Shown: positions 27,338 to 37,041, counted from the first letter of the stretch. The stretch is DNA of 64,000 nucleotides from an uncultured Roseobacter sp. (GCF_947491795.1 NZ_CANLKW010000002.1:360001-424000), one strand, 5' to 3'. Notes: generated by a model from the sequence alone, not told the origin. Numbers and translations are program-made.

Positions 27338-28726
27338 ATGGCCAATGACTATATTGTAAAAGACATCGCGCTGGCAGAATACGGCCGCAAGGAACTCGAC
27401 ATTGCCGAGACGGAAATGCCGGGCCTGATGGCGCTGCGCGAAGAATATGGTGAGAGCAAGCCGCTGAAGGGCGCGCGCATCGTTGGCTCGCTGCACATGA
27501 CGATCCAGACCGCTGTTCTGATCGAGACACTGGTGGCGCTGGGCGCAGATGTGCGCTGGGCTTCGTGCAACATCTTCTCCACCCAGGACCATGCTGCGGC
27601 GGCGATTGCGGCAGGTGGTACGCCGGTCTTTGCGATCAAGGGTCAGAGCCTGGAAGAGCACTGGGACTATCTGGACAAGTCGTTCCTGTTTGAGGAAGGC
27701 CCGAACCTGATCCTGGACGACGGTGGTGACGCGACGCTGTATATCCTGCTGGGCGCGCGCGCTGAGGCTGGCGAAGAGATCATCCCCGTCCCTGGATCCG
27801 AGGAAGAAGTTGCGATCAAGGCGCAGATCAAAAAGCGTATGGAAGCAAGCCCCGGCTGGTTCACGAAAATGCGCGACCAGATCGTCGGTGTTTCCGAAGA
27901 GACAACAACCGGTGTGCACCGTCTGTATGAACTGGTGCGTGAAGGCCAGCTGCCCTTCCCCGCGATCAACGTGAATGATTCCGTGACCAAGTCGAAGTTC
28001 GACAACAAATACGGCTGCAAGGAATCGCTGGTCGACGGCATCCGCCGTGCAACAGACACCATGATGGCGGGCAAGGTTGCCGTTGTGATGGGCTACGGCG
28101 ATGTGGGCAAAGGCTCGGCGGCCTCTCTGCGCGGTGCCGGTGCCCGCGTGAAGGTCACCGAAGTGGATCCGATCTGTGCGCTGCAGGCCGCGATGGACGG
28201 CTTTGAGGTTGTGCTGCTGGAAGATGTCGTCGGGTCGGCGGATATCTTTATCACCACCACGGGCAACAAGGACGTGATCCGCATCGAGCACATGCGCGAG
28301 ATGAAGGACATGGCGATTGTCGGCAACATCGGCCACTTTGACAATGAAATCCAGGTTGCCGCGCTGAAGAACCACAAGTGGACCAGCATCAAGGAACAGG
28401 TGGACATGATCGAGATGCCGAATGGCAACCGTCTGATCCTGCTGTCCGAGGGCCGTCTGCTGAACCTCGGCAATGCCACCGGCCACCCGTCGTTTGTGAT
28501 GTCCGCCTCTTTCACCAACCAGGTTCTGGCGCAGATCGAGCTGTGGACCAAAGGCGATGAGTACAAAAACGACGTCTACATCCTGCCCAAGCATCTGGAT
28601 GAAAAGGTCGCGCGCCTGCATCTGGACCGGATCGGTGTGAAGCTGACCCAGCTGGACAAGGACCAGGCGGCTTATATCGGTGTGAAGCCCGAAGGCCCGT
28701 TCAAGCCGGAACACTACCGGTACTGA
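27338..28726 (+). CDS. ahcY: S-adenosylhomocysteine hydrolase
   Basis: AhcY reversibly splits S-adenosylhomocysteine into adenosine and homocysteine, removing the inhibitor of methyltransferases. The ATG at 27338 gives 462 residues starting ANDYIVKDI, as in the family; an in-frame TTG 6 bases upstream is less likely. Visible are the substrate region [27 protein letters not shown], the NAD-binding [12 protein letters not shown] and the C-terminal dimer tail ending [10 protein letters not shown]. No SAH riboswitch motif is recognisable in the leader. A small membrane-protein gene starts 2 bp after its stop. Confidence 0.97.
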   Translation: MANDYIVKDIALAEYGRKELDIAETEMPGLMALREEYGESKPLKGARIVGSLHMTIQTAVLIETLVALGADVRWASCNIFSTQDHAAAAIAAGGTPVFAIKGQSLEEHWDYLDKSFLFEEGPNLILDDGGDATLYILLGARAEAGEEIIPVPGSEEEVAIKAQIKKRMEASPGWFTKMRDQIVGVSEETTTGVHRLYELVREGQLPFPAINVNDSVTKSKFDNKYGCKESLVDGIRRATDTMMAGKVAVVMGYGDVGKGSAASLRGAGARVKVTEVDPICALQAAMDGFEVVLLEDVVGSADIFITTTGNKDVIRIEHMREMKDMAIVGNIGHFDNEIQVAALKNHKWTSIKEQVDMIEMPNGNRLILLSEGRLLNLGNATGHPSFVMSASFTNQVLAQIELWTKGDEYKNDVYILPKHLDEKVARLHLDRIGVKLTQLDKDQAAYIGVKPEGPFKPEHYRY

Positions 28727-28727
28727 T

Positions 28728-29174
28728 ATGCAGGACGCGCGCGTGGAACGCTCGGCGGAAAACGATGCGATCTACCGCTATATCCGCAGCGAGATCCAGT
28801 TTGAGCTGTCGCTGATCAACGCGCGCGTCAACTGGCTGGTCACCAGCCAGGCCTTTCTTTTTGTACCGCTGACGCTGGGGGCCCGGCAGGGCGGCATTGG
28901 CGCGTCGGTCTATTACCCTGTCATTCCGGTTCTGGGCGTCGTGATCTGCGCGCTTGTGCTGATCTCTGTTCTGGCGGCCGTCTGGCGCAGCCGCCAGTGG
29001 CGGGCCAAGGCGGAACAGGGCGCCTATGCCGGTGACCAGAACCCGCAGGCATTTGATATCATACTGCCCCACAGCCCGATGATTCCGCGGATGGGCCTTG
29101 TCGGCGGGCTTGGTGTGCCGCTGGCGCTGGTCGGCGTTTGGCTGTGGCTGCTGGTGGCCCCGCCCGGCACCTGA
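28728..29174 (+). CDS. Small membrane protein of unknown function
   Basis: The 148-residue product is not a family I can name. It has a charged N-terminal helix (ERSAENDAIYRYIRSEIQFE) and three hydrophobic segments (about residues 37-53, 62-87 and 122-144). It begins 2 bp after the ahcY stop, so it is surely cotranscribed with ahcY. Its start ATG lies in TGATATGCAG without a clear Shine-Dalgarno sequence of its own, which suggests coupling. Confidence 0.65.
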   Translation: MQDARVERSAENDAIYRYIRSEIQFELSLINARVNWLVTSQAFLFVPLTLGARQGGIGASVYYPVIPVLGVVICALVLISVLAAVWRSRQWRAKAEQGAYAGDQNPQAFDIILPHSPMIPRMGLVGGLGVPLALVGVWLWLLVAPPGT

Positions 29175-29251
29175 CGGCACCGCATTTCCCGGCGCAGACC
29201 GGTCCCCTGTTCCGAGTGATTTGCGACGCGGCAGAAGAATGTTACCGGCGG

Positions 29252-29275
29252 TTCCCCGCACAGGGGAATTTCTTT
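29252..29275 (+). terminator. Possible weak terminator after the ahcY unit
   Basis: TTCCCC (29252-29257) and GGGGAA (29263-29268) form a 6-bp hairpin followed by TTTCTTT. It is the only terminator-like structure between the membrane-protein gene and the DUF2853 gene, but it is weak. Confidence 0.35.
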
Positions 29276-29366
29276 CTGAAAAACACCCTTTTGTGAAAGA
29301 AGATATATCATTAGTCTCATCCGGGATCGCGGGGAGCGGTCTGAAATTTAAGGTGGGAGACCTATT

Positions 29367-29708
29367 ATGGGTAAACGGGACGATTTGATTGCGCAGTATG
29401 CGGATGACCTGAAAAACAAATGCGGCATGTCGCCGGACATGGATCTGCTGACAAAAGTGACCATTGGCTGCGGCCCGGCGATCTATGACGCCGACGCCTC
29501 CACGGTTGCGGGCAGCCAGGCATCAGAGCTGGAAACAGTGAAAAACAATTTCCTGATGAAGAAGCTTGGCCTCGCGGATGGTCCGGAGCTGATGGAAGCG
29601 ATCAACAAGGTGATCGAGACCTACGGCAAATCCGAGCGCAACAAATACCGTGCGGTTGTCTATTACATGCTGACCAAACACTTCGGCAAAGAGTCCGTTT
29701 ACAGCTGA
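29367..29708 (+). CDS. DUF2853 family protein
   Basis: The 113-residue protein is soluble and mostly helical, with the DUF2853 pattern: an N-terminal KRDDLIAQYADDLKNK, a central KVTIGCGPAIYDADASTV, and a C-terminal YRAVVYYMLTKHFGKESVY. The family is short, common in alphaproteobacteria and Bacteroidetes, and has no established function. It is a single-gene unit preceded by a 192-bp gap and followed by a clear terminator. Confidence 0.82.
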   Translation: MGKRDDLIAQYADDLKNKCGMSPDMDLLTKVTIGCGPAIYDADASTVAGSQASELETVKNNFLMKKLGLADGPELMEAINKVIETYGKSERNKYRAVVYYMLTKHFGKESVYS

Positions 29709-29731
29709 TATCAGTGGACTTTTCTGATTGG

Positions 29732-29760
29732 AACGCCCCGCTCTGAGTGGGGCGTTTTCC
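29732..29760 (+). terminator. Rho-independent terminator of the DUF2853 gene
   Basis: AACGCCCC (29732-29739) pairs with GGGGCGTT (29749-29756) over a 9-base loop, with T-rich sequence at the end. It is 24 bp past the stop codon. Confidence 0.8.
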
Positions 29761-29888
29761 ATTTGAGTTGTATTTAATCTATTGATTGCTTGGGTTTTTC
29801 GCGCACTGCGGGTATGTATGAGGCATCCGGCCAGTATGGCCAGGACCAGTTTCAGAGACACGCGTGGGTATGGGAGCGCGATGGGGTG

Positions 29889-29923
29889 AAAAGGGGTTCT
29901 GGCGGTGTGCCGGAACCCTTTTT
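29889..29923 (-). terminator. Rho-independent terminator of the tsaD-gpsA-YciI-EVE-DUF1761 series
   Basis: Read leftward, an A-run leads into GGGTTC and GGC arms paired with GCC and GAACCC (about 10 bp plus A-T and G-T extension), a 5-base loop, and then TTTT. It lies 5 bp beyond the DUF1761 stop. Confidence 0.75.
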
Positions 29924-29927
29924 CCAG

Positions 29928-30323
29928 TTACAGCAGCATCAGTACCAGCCCGATCACGGCACAGCCGAAGGTGGCATAGCCCCCGTCGATCAGGATCAGT
30001 GATTTTGGCCGCGCGCCAAAGCTGTAAAAGGTCGCGATCCAGGGGCTGACCAGAAAGAGCCCGATGCCCAGCCCGGAAATCAGCCCCTTGCCTGCAGTGT
30101 CGATCCCGCTCAACTGGAACACATGCCGCATCATTCCGGCCACAAGAATGGCGCCCAGCAGGCTCGTGACATAGGGTACAGGGTCCGACCGGTTGGCCGG
30201 CACACCGTTTTCATCCAGCGGCACACCCGAGGCCGCCATCCATTTATCGGCCAGCACCGTGTACCAGACCGCGCCAAAGGCAAAACCGGCGATCCCTGCC
30301 GCCAGGACGCTCAAAAATCCCAT
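29928..30323 (-). CDS. DUF1761 family membrane protein
   Basis: The ATG at 30323 follows GGGAGCGG and gives 131 residues. Four hydrophobic segments are visible, with the family start (GFLSVLAAGIAGFAFGAVWY) and a conserved W-Y pair in the first helix. DUF1761 proteins have no known function. It is the last gene of the leftward tsaD-gpsA-YciI-EVE series, 57 bp after the EVE gene and just before a terminator. Confidence 0.78.
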   Translation of the reverse strand: MGFLSVLAAGIAGFAFGAVWYTVLADKWMAASGVPLDENGVPANRSDPVPYVTSLLGAILVAGMMRHVFQLSGIDTAGKGLISGLGIGLFLVSPWIATFYSFGARPKSLILIDGGYATFGCAVIGLVLMLL

Positions 30324-30380
30324 AATCCCGCTCCCTGCAGTTTTTGATGCCTGCATGGTGCCCGGAAAACCGGGCCCGGC

Positions 30381-30800
30381 CTAGTCTGAAATTCCGGCCA
30401 GCTTGCAGACCACGTCCCATTCGGCGGCGGTGACAGGCTGGACCGACAGGCGCGAATTGCGCACCAGGATCATGTCAGCAAGCGCTGGCTCTTCTTTGAT
30501 CCGGTCGAGGGTGACGGGCGTTTTCACCGGCCTGATCGCTTTGATGTCCACACATTCCCAGCGGTCATCGTCGGTGGTGCTGTCGGGGTGCGCCTCTGCG
30601 ATGACCTCGACAATGCCGACCACGGATTTTTCCTTTTGCGAGTGGTAGAAGAAGCCCAGATCGCCCTTTTTCATCTCGCGCATGAAATTGCGTGCCTGAT
30701 AGTTGCGCACGCCGTCCCATTCCTCTCCGGCGTCCCCTTTGGCGACCTGGTCGTCCCAGCTCCAGGTGGAAGGTTCGGATTTAAACAGCCAGTACGCCAT
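30381..30800 (-). CDS. EVE domain protein
   Basis: The 139-residue protein is a single EVE domain: it opens YWLFKSEPSTWSWDDQVAKG, then WDGVRNYQARNFMREMKKGD and FFYHSQKEKSVVGIVEV. EVE is a PUA-like fold thought to bind modified bases in DNA or RNA, and single-domain forms are widespread in proteobacteria. Its ATG overlaps the upstream stop by one base (TGATG), indicating coupling with the YciI gene. Confidence 0.88.
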   Translation of the reverse strand: MAYWLFKSEPSTWSWDDQVAKGDAGEEWDGVRNYQARNFMREMKKGDLGFFYHSQKEKSVVGIVEVIAEAHPDSTTDDDRWECVDIKAIRPVKTPVTLDRIKEEPALADMILVRNSRLSVQPVTAAEWDVVCKLAGISD

Positions 30801-31072
30801 CAGCCGATCACCCGGTTCCAGGGGATCAGCTCGACCTTTTCAAAAAGCCCGGCCCTGGCATAGGGATCATTCGCCGCCCAGGCCTCGGCCTCGGCCATAT
30901 CGGCCACATCGAGCACAATGAGCGAGCCGCACATCTGCCCGGCACCGTCCAGCAGCGGCCCGGCCTGTTGCACGGCGGGTCCGGATTTGAGGTATTCGAC
31001 GTGCAGGGGCCGGTTTTCCTGGCGCAGGCTCAGCGCGCCGGGTTTGTCACGGGCAATCAGGGCGATCAGCAT
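30800..31072 (-). CDS. YciI family protein
   Basis: The 90-residue protein is a YciI-type ferredoxin-like fold (IALIARDKPGALSLRQENRP, then AGPLLDGAGQMCGSLIVLD and NDPYARAGLFEKVELIPW). The family includes dechlorinase-related and muconolactone-isomerase-like dimers, mostly uncharacterised; the His/Asp typical of its active site can be seen (RPLHVEYL, DPYARAGL). It lies 4 bp after gpsA, in a tight housekeeping operon. Confidence 0.85.
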   Translation of the reverse strand: MLIALIARDKPGALSLRQENRPLHVEYLKSGPAVQQAGPLLDGAGQMCGSLIVLDVADMAEAEAWAANDPYARAGLFEKVELIPWNRVIG

Positions 31073-31076
31073 CTCA

Positions 31077-32039
31077 TTATTCCTCTTTCAGGGTGCGCGA
31101 CAGCAGGCGCGACATCGCCTCTGCCACATCAAGACGGTTTTCCACAAGACCGGCTACCGCGGATGTGATCGGCAGGTCGAGGTCATTTTCCTGTGCAACA
31201 CTGTGCATGGCAAGGGCGGTTGCTGCCCCCTCGACGGTCGTGTTCTGGTCAAAGGACCGGCTTGCACCGATTGCCAGGCCATAGCGATAATTCCGCGACT
31301 GTTCCGAGGTGCAGGTGAGCACCAGATCGCCAAAGCCCGACAGGCCCGACAGGGTGGCCGGATCGGCACCGCGCCGCTCAGCAAGGCGCGCCATTTCGGC
31401 ATTGCCGCGGGTCATCAGTGCTGCACGTGCGCTTTCGCCCAGGCCCGCGCCCATGGCCGCACCGCAGGCAATGGCCACCACGTTTTTCAGCGCACCGCCC
31501 AGTGCCGCCCCCGTCATGTCGGTGCTGCGGTAAAGGCGCAGGGTCGCGCCAGAGAGCAGCGCCTGAAGGCGGGAGGCCTGGCCCGGGTCGGCGCAGGCCA
31601 GCGTCATGGCTGTGGGCAGCCCGGCGGCGATGTCCCGGGCAAAGCCGGGGCCGGTGAGAATGGCCGGTGTTGCATGGGGCAGGGTCTGGTCGATGATTTC
31701 ATGCGGGGCTGCACCGCTGCGCAGCTCCATCCCTTTACAGCAGGCGACCAGGGTCTGTGTGCTCAGAGCGTCACCCGCGCCGGTCAGAAACCCGCGCAGC
31801 TGTTGCAGGGGCAGGGCGAGCAGGAGCGTGTCGGCCTGCGCGGTGCTGTGCAGATCGTCAGTGACGGTCAGAGTTTCCGGAAAAGCAAAATCGCCCAGCC
31901 TGCGGCGGTTGCAGCGCTCGGTCTGCATCTGCTGTGCGTGGCCGGCATCGCGGGCCCAGAGGGTGACAGGCATCTGACCGGCGAGCGAGAGCGCCAGAGC
32001 GGTGCCGAATGCGCCTGATCCCAGAACCGAAACACTCAT
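31077..32039 (-). CDS. gpsA: Glycerol-3-phosphate dehydrogenase (NAD(P)+)
   Basis: GpsA reduces dihydroxyacetone phosphate to sn-glycerol-3-phosphate for phospholipid synthesis. The 320-residue protein has the N-terminal dinucleotide-binding [17 protein letters not shown], the catalytic Lys in [13 protein letters not shown], and the substrate block [20 protein letters not shown]. Length is typical. Its ATG overlaps the tsaD stop by 4 bp. Confidence 0.95.
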   Translation of the reverse strand: MSVSVLGSGAFGTALALSLAGQMPVTLWARDAGHAQQMQTERCNRRRLGDFAFPETLTVTDDLHSTAQADTLLLALPLQQLRGFLTGAGDALSTQTLVACCKGMELRSGAAPHEIIDQTLPHATPAILTGPGFARDIAAGLPTAMTLACADPGQASRLQALLSGATLRLYRSTDMTGAALGGALKNVVAIACGAAMGAGLGESARAALMTRGNAEMARLAERRGADPATLSGLSGFGDLVLTCTSEQSRNYRYGLAIGASRSFDQNTTVEGAATALAMHSVAQENDLDLPITSAVAGLVENRLDVAEAMSRLLSRTLKEE

Positions 32040-33151
32040 GCCTTGGCGCCCTTTTTACCGCTGCCCAGCATTGCCGGGCTGCTTTGATCCAGCGGCCAGC
32101 GGGGCCGGGCAGAGAGGGTCATATCCGCAGGCGGGGCCAGCGCCATCTGCTCCAGAGCGGCATAGCCGATCATTGCGGCATTGTCCGTACAGAGCGCCAG
32201 CGGCGGCGCGGTAAAGGCGGCATCGCTTTCTGCTGCTACAGTCTCTAATGCGCGGCGCAGAGACTGATTTGCGGCAACGCCCCCTGCCACACAGAGCGTC
32301 AGAGGTGCCTCGGTCTGCGCGCGGCACAGCGCCAGCGCGCGGCGGGTTTTTTCGGCCAGTACATCAGAGACTGCGGCCTGAAACCCGGCACAGAGATCGG
32401 CCACATCCTGCCGGGTCAGCCCGCCTTTTTCAGCGGCCACCGCATCGCGGGTGCGCAGCACCGCCGTCTTGAGCCCGGAGAAAGAGAGATCACAGCCGGG
32501 ACGATCGAGCAGAGGCCGGGGCAGGGAGAAACGCGCGGGATCGCCCGCCCTGGCCTGGTCCTCCACCGATGGCCCGCCGGGCTGGGGCAGGCCAAGCAGC
32601 CGCGCGACTTTGTCAAAGGCCTCGCCCGGGGCGTCGTCGATGGTGCCGCCCAGACGCTGAAACCCGTCCGGCCCGGTCACCAGCAGAAACTGGCAGTGCC
32701 CGCCGGAGACGAGCAGCATCAGATAGGGATAGGGCACCGCATCGGTCAGCCGGGGGGTCAGCGCGTGCCCGGCCAGGTGGTTGACCCCGTAAAGCGGTTT
32801 GCCCGTGGCCATCGCCAGCCCCTTGGCGCACATCACACCAGAGACCACGCCGCCGATCAGCCCGGGGCCTGCGGTGACGGCAAAGGCGTCGATGTCACGG
32901 ATGGTGAGGCCCGCCGCACTCAGGGCCTCTTCGGCACAGATGTCCAGCGCCTCGGCGTGGGCGCGGGCGGCAATCTCGGGCACCACACCTCCAAAGGCCG
33001 CGTGCAGCCCGGTCTGCGAGCGCACAACCGAGGACAGAATACGGGTCTGCCCCGTGTCATCCCGGCGCAGGATGGCGGCGGCTGTATCATCACAGCTGCT
33101 CTCTATGGCGAGGAGGGTGCAGGGGGTGGTCACATCGCGTTCCCGTTGCAT
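32036..33151 (-). CDS. tsaD: tRNA N6-adenosine threonylcarbamoyltransferase TsaD
   Basis: TsaD transfers the threonylcarbamoyl group to A37 of ANN-decoding tRNAs. The ATG at 33151 gives 371 residues; a GTG at 33133 (365 residues) is an equal alternative, since neither has a strong ribosome site. The family start [16 protein letters not shown], the metal-binding HLAGH in [11 protein letters not shown], the [20 protein letters not shown] block and [16 protein letters not shown] are all present. It leads the tsaD-gpsA-YciI-EVE operon and diverges from hemD across about 54 bp. Confidence 0.95.
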   Translation of the reverse strand: MQRERDVTTPCTLLAIESSCDDTAAAILRRDDTGQTRILSSVVRSQTGLHAAFGGVVPEIAARAHAEALDICAEEALSAAGLTIRDIDAFAVTAGPGLIGGVVSGVMCAKGLAMATGKPLYGVNHLAGHALTPRLTDAVPYPYLMLLVSGGHCQFLLVTGPDGFQRLGGTIDDAPGEAFDKVARLLGLPQPGGPSVEDQARAGDPARFSLPRPLLDRPGCDLSFSGLKTAVLRTRDAVAAEKGGLTRQDVADLCAGFQAAVSDVLAEKTRRALALCRAQTEAPLTLCVAGGVAANQSLRRALETVAAESDAAFTAPPLALCTDNAAMIGYAALEQMALAPPADMTLSARPRWPLDQSSPAMLGSGKKGAKA

Positions 33152-33205
33152 GATCAATGGGCCGCAGGTAACACCGGCGGCAGGGTTAAACAATGGCGGG
33201 GGGCC

Positions 33206-33916
33206 ATGGTGAACGCGCGGGTGCCGATGATTCTGACCAGGCCGGAGGGGGCTGCAGAGGCGTTTGTCAAAATACTGCCAGAAGAGCTGCGCGCCCGGCT
33301 GGAGATCATCCACAGCCCGCTGCTGGGGATCGTGCCCGTACCATTCAGTGAAGGCAGCGACCCGGCGGATGCGGCTGTTTTCACCTCCGCCAACGGGGTG
33401 CGCCACGGGCCGCCGCCTGCAGGGCGCCGGGCCTGGTGTGTGGGTGATGCGACAACGGCGCAGGCGCGTGCAGCGGGCTGGGACGCGGTCGGGGCCGGTG
33501 CCGATTCCCGTGCGCTGGTCGCGAGACTGACGCGGGGGGCCCCGGCGGGACGAATCGTGCATTTCAGCGGTGTGCACACCCGGGGCGATGTGGCGGAAAA
33601 GCTGGCTGCCGCCGGTCTGAACATCCGCCGCGTTGCCGTCTATGATCAGCCGCTCTTGCCGCTGAGCGCGCCTGCGCAGGCCGCGCTGGGCCGGGGTGGT
33701 CCGGTGATCGTGCCGCTTTTTTCACCCCGGACGGCTGCGCATTTTGCAGCTGAATGTGCGGCACCCCGGGCTGTCCGGGCGGTGTTTCTGAGCGCCGCCG
33801 TGGCGCGCGCCACTGGACAAGCCCCTTTTGCGCAACAGTTAATATCGGCGTGGCCGGATGCGCAGTCTGTGATCGCCTGTATAGAAAACCTGGTGTCGGA
33901 CGCCCGTCCGGGTTGA
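33206..33916 (+). CDS. hemD: Uroporphyrinogen-III synthase
   Basis: HemD cyclises hydroxymethylbilane to uroporphyrinogen III. The product is about 236 residues from the ATG at 33206 (MILTRPEG at 33227 is an alternative start). The family pattern is weak, as usual for HemD: an N-terminal [21 protein letters not shown] (about residue 60), [16 protein letters not shown], and a C-terminal [15 protein letters not shown] with the conserved SPRTA. It leads a hemD-mic60-hemY unit. hemC, often adjacent, is absent here. Confidence 0.85.
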   Translation: MVNARVPMILTRPEGAAEAFVKILPEELRARLEIIHSPLLGIVPVPFSEGSDPADAAVFTSANGVRHGPPPAGRRAWCVGDATTAQARAAGWDAVGAGADSRALVARLTRGAPAGRIVHFSGVHTRGDVAEKLAAAGLNIRRVAVYDQPLLPLSAPAQAALGRGGPVIVPLFSPRTAAHFAAECAAPRAVRAVFLSAAVARATGQAPFAQQLISAWPDAQSVIACIENLVSDARPG

Positions 33917-33979
33917 GGGTAAACAGGCGGCGGAGTATGCTTTCCGGGTGCTGCCTGCGGGCGGAGAATCGATTCAGGG

Positions 33980-35446
33980 GTGGATAGTTTGGCCAAATCA
34001 CGCAAATCGGACGACAAGACCGAAGACAAAGACCTGCGTGCCGGAACCGGGACAGAAGAGGTTACCGAGCCAAAGGAAGACAGCACAGGCGACGCGCCGG
34101 AAGCGGAGAAAACCGCCGAAACCGCGCACGCCGCTGAAGAGAGCGCCGGCACAGAGGCGGAGACCGCCCCGGACGATGCCCCAGAGCCACTGGACGCAAA
34201 AGAGGCGGATACATCTGACACGGATGATCAGGCAAAGGAGGCGCAGGCGGACGCTGACACGCGACCTGATGCTGTGCAGCCGGAGGAGGAGATCCTGGAC
34301 GGTGAGATCCTCGAGGCCGGGGACACCACAGATGATGTGACCGATGCGGAGGCAGCAGCGGCCGCCGAAGCGGAGGACGCCCGGGAAGAGACAGCCCCGG
34401 AACCGGAGCCAGAGCCCGAACCCCAGCAGACCCAGCCCGTGCCCGTCCGCCAGGAAGTGATTGAGCGCGGCAGCATGTGGCCTGCGGTTTTTGGCGGTGT
34501 GATCGCAGCGATGATCGGGTTTATTGCCGGACGCGGCGATCAGCTCGACGCCTGGCTGCCCGCGTCGATGCAGCGTGGTTCGGTGGATCTGACCGAGGTT
34601 GAAACGCAGATGGCGGGGCTGGAGGCAGCTGCCGGTGCGCAGGACGCCCGGCTGGCCGAGCTGGAAGCGCGCCCTGTGCCCGAACCACAAACACCGGTTG
34701 ATCTGGATTCGGTGAACGAGGCGCTGGATGCCATCAACACCAGCATCGAGGGTATCACCGCGCGTATTGATGCGCTCGAAGCGCGCCCGGTCGCTGTGGA
34801 TGCGCCGCAGCCTGATGTCGGATCGGAAGATATTGCCGCTCTGCAGTCTGTACTGGATGCGCAACAGGCGGCGCTGGAAGCACAGACGGCAGAGATTGCG
34901 GCCCTGAATGCCCGCGCGGATGATGCGGCCAATGCGGCGCGCAGTGAAGCACAGCGCATTCTGGCCCAGGCCGCGCTGACCCGCGTTGTGACGGCGGTAG
35001 ACACCGGCGAGGCCTTTGCGCCGGAGCTGGACGCGCTGGAAGAAGTGGTGCCGGTCGAGGTGCCTGAGGCGCTGAAAACAGCCGCTGCCGAAGGGGTGCC
35101 GACAATGGCCGCCCTGCGCGAAAGCTTTCCTGATGCCGCACGCCGGGCCCTGTCTGCTGCGCGGTCGGAAGTGCCCGAGAGCGAGGTTGAGGGCATTGGC
35201 GGATTTCTGCGCCGTCAGCTGAGTGCCCGGTCCATCACACCGCGCGAGGGCAATGACCCGGATGCGGTTCTGTCCCGCGCAGAGGCGGCGGTACGTCAGG
35301 GCGACCTGAGCACGGCGCTGAGCGAAATGCAGGCCCTGCCTGAACCTGCGCGCGCCGCCATGCAGGACTGGCTGAGTGCCGCCGAAGCCCGCAGTGCTGC
35401 ACGGGATGCGGCCAGTACGCTCTCTGACAGCCTGCAAAGTAACTGA
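33980..35446 (+). CDS. Mic60/mitofilin-like membrane protein
   Basis: The 488-residue product has a ~155-residue acidic, Glu/Ala/Thr-rich N-terminal region, one transmembrane helix (MWPAVFGGVIAAMIGFIAG, about residues 166-184), a coiled-coil region (about 200-330) and a C-terminal mitofilin-type domain. This is the alphaproteobacterial Mic60, the bacterial relative of the mitochondrial crista-junction protein, and it is encoded in a haem-synthesis neighbourhood, as known for Rhodobacter. It could shape inner-membrane invaginations. The start (GTG 33980, or TTG 33989) is uncertain. Confidence 0.82.
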   Translation: MDSLAKSRKSDDKTEDKDLRAGTGTEEVTEPKEDSTGDAPEAEKTAETAHAAEESAGTEAETAPDDAPEPLDAKEADTSDTDDQAKEAQADADTRPDAVQPEEEILDGEILEAGDTTDDVTDAEAAAAAEAEDAREETAPEPEPEPEPQQTQPVPVRQEVIERGSMWPAVFGGVIAAMIGFIAGRGDQLDAWLPASMQRGSVDLTEVETQMAGLEAAAGAQDARLAELEARPVPEPQTPVDLDSVNEALDAINTSIEGITARIDALEARPVAVDAPQPDVGSEDIAALQSVLDAQQAALEAQTAEIAALNARADDAANAARSEAQRILAQAALTRVVTAVDTGEAFAPELDALEEVVPVEVPEALKTAAAEGVPTMAALRESFPDAARRALSAARSEVPESEVEGIGGFLRRQLSARSITPREGNDPDAVLSRAEAAVRQGDLSTALSEMQALPEPARAAMQDWLSAAEARSAARDAASTLSDSLQSN

Positions 35447-35457
35447 GGAAGACGAAT

Positions 35458-36972
35458 ATGTTGTGGTCTCTGATTAAGATAATCCTGTTCGTCGCCGCGG
35501 TGGCTGCAATGGCGCTGGGCGCCGGGTATCTGCTGGAAAGCGAAGGTGGTGTTCAGATCACCGTGATGGGCAGCGAATATACATTCGGTCCGTTGCAGTC
35601 GGTGATTGCCGTGATCGCCCTGGTGGTTGCGGTCTGGATCCTGCTCAAACTGTTGTCGCTGCTGGTGGCGACCTGGCGGTTCCTGAACGGGGACGAGACC
35701 GCCCTGTCGCGGTATTTTGACCGCAACCGCGAGCGCAAAGGGTTTGACGCCCTGTCCGAAGGGTTGATGGCGCTGGCCAGCGGCGAGGGGCGCGTTGCGA
35801 TGAGCAAAGCGGCCAAGGCCGACAAATACCTCAACAAACCAGAGCTGACCAATCTGCTGACCGCTCAGGCCGCCGAGATGGCGGGCGACCGTCGCAAAGC
35901 GGAGGAAACCTATAAAAAGCTGGTGGCCAACAGTGCCACACGTTTTGTCGGTGTGCGCGGGATCATGCGTCAGAAGCTGGAGGACGGGGATACGGATACC
36001 GCGCTGGCACTGGCGGAGAAGGCTTTTGCCATCAAGCCAAAGCATGAGGAAACACAGGACGTTCTGCTGCGGCTTCAGGCCCAGAAAGAAGACTGGGCCG
36101 GTGCGCGGCAGACCCTGAGTGCCAAGCTGAAACATGGCAGCCTGCCGCGCGACGTGCACCGCCGCCGCGATGCGGTCCTGGCCCTGTCCGAGGCCAAAAC
36201 AATCCTGTCTGATGAAAGCTCGATTGAGGTGCAGGAAAAGGCCATCGAGGCCAGCAAGCTCTCGCCCGATCTGGTGCCCGCCGCCGCAATGGCCGCGCGC
36301 AGCTATATCGAACAGCAAAAGCCGAAACTGGCCATGCGTCTGCTGAAAAAAGCCTGGGCTGTCCAGCCGCACCCGGATCTGGCGGCCGCCTTTGCCGAAA
36401 TTGAACCGGATGAAACCCCGGCGCAGCGGCTTAAGCGGTTTATGGCGCTCACGCGGACCGCGCCGGACAACCCGGAGACGAAAATGCTGCTGGCGGAGCT
36501 GCATATCGCCAATGAGGATTTCCCCGAGGCCCGGCGCGCGCTGGGTGATCTGGCGGAAAGCGATCCGACCGCGCGTTCTGTCACGCTGATGGCGGCGATT
36601 GAACGGGGCGAGGGCGCGGATGATGCGATTGTCCGTGGCTGGCTGGCCCGTGCGGTGACCGTGTCACGCGGCCCGCAGTGGATCTGTGACAACTGCCAGC
36701 ATATCCATGCCGAATGGGGCCCGATCTGCGAGAATTGCGAGAGCTTTGACACGCTGGCCTGGAAACGTCCGCCGGATGCGGAAATGGCCATGCCGGGCGG
36801 TGTGCAGATGCTGCCGCTGATTGTTGGCGCACTGGCGGATGGCACAGCAGCCGGAACGGTGCCCGCAACCACGGTTGACGACGGGATCGAGGACGCGGAA
36901 CTGGTACCTGACGCAGATGACGGCACAGGCGATACCGGTGAGGCCACCGGCAAAGAAGACGCCAAAGTCTGA
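35458..36972 (+). CDS. hemY: HemY-type TPR protein with a C-terminal zinc ribbon
   Basis: The 504-residue protein (the HemY N-terminal family, not protoporphyrinogen oxidase) has two N-terminal transmembrane helices (about residues 3-25 and 43-66) and tetratricopeptide-like repeats from about 100 to 390. It also has a four-Cys metal site: Cys410, Cys413, Cys424 and Cys427 in CDNC-x10-CENC. The resemblance to the LapB rubredoxin-like tail is notable. HemY is tied to haem metabolism by its gene context; its biochemical role is unclear. It starts 12 bp after the Mic60 gene, and its acidic C-terminal tail ends before the copper-responsive promoter. Confidence 0.82.
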   Translation: MLWSLIKIILFVAAVAAMALGAGYLLESEGGVQITVMGSEYTFGPLQSVIAVIALVVAVWILLKLLSLLVATWRFLNGDETALSRYFDRNRERKGFDALSEGLMALASGEGRVAMSKAAKADKYLNKPELTNLLTAQAAEMAGDRRKAEETYKKLVANSATRFVGVRGIMRQKLEDGDTDTALALAEKAFAIKPKHEETQDVLLRLQAQKEDWAGARQTLSAKLKHGSLPRDVHRRRDAVLALSEAKTILSDESSIEVQEKAIEASKLSPDLVPAAAMAARSYIEQQKPKLAMRLLKKAWAVQPHPDLAAAFAEIEPDETPAQRLKRFMALTRTAPDNPETKMLLAELHIANEDFPEARRALGDLAESDPTARSVTLMAAIERGEGADDAIVRGWLARAVTVSRGPQWICDNCQHIHAEWGPICENCESFDTLAWKRPPDAEMAMPGGVQMLPLIVGALADGTAAGTVPATTVDDGIEDAELVPDADDGTGDTGEATGKEDAKV

Positions 36973-36989
36973 AAAGCGACGCGCGGTCC

Positions 36990-37020
36990 TTGACCTTCCA
37001 GTGACTGGAACCCTTATGTA
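36990..37020 (+). promoter_or_regulatory. CueR-type copper-responsive promoter of copA
   Basis: TTGACC (36990-36995) and TATGTA (37015-37020) are separated by a 19-bp spacer that holds the perfect dyad TTCCAGTGACTGGAA (36996-37010), within the classic CueR operator context ACC-dyad. A long spacer that the activator shortens by twisting DNA is the hallmark of MerR-family promoters. Confidence 0.85.
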
Positions 37021-37041
37021 GAGGGTAACTCTCCTGCAAAG

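Noticed and set aside
33980..35446. Opposite-strand reading frame of about 480 codons within mic60
   Set aside because: It is a Cys/Arg/Leu-rich mirror of the repetitive Ala/Glu codons of mic60 and has no recognisable domain.
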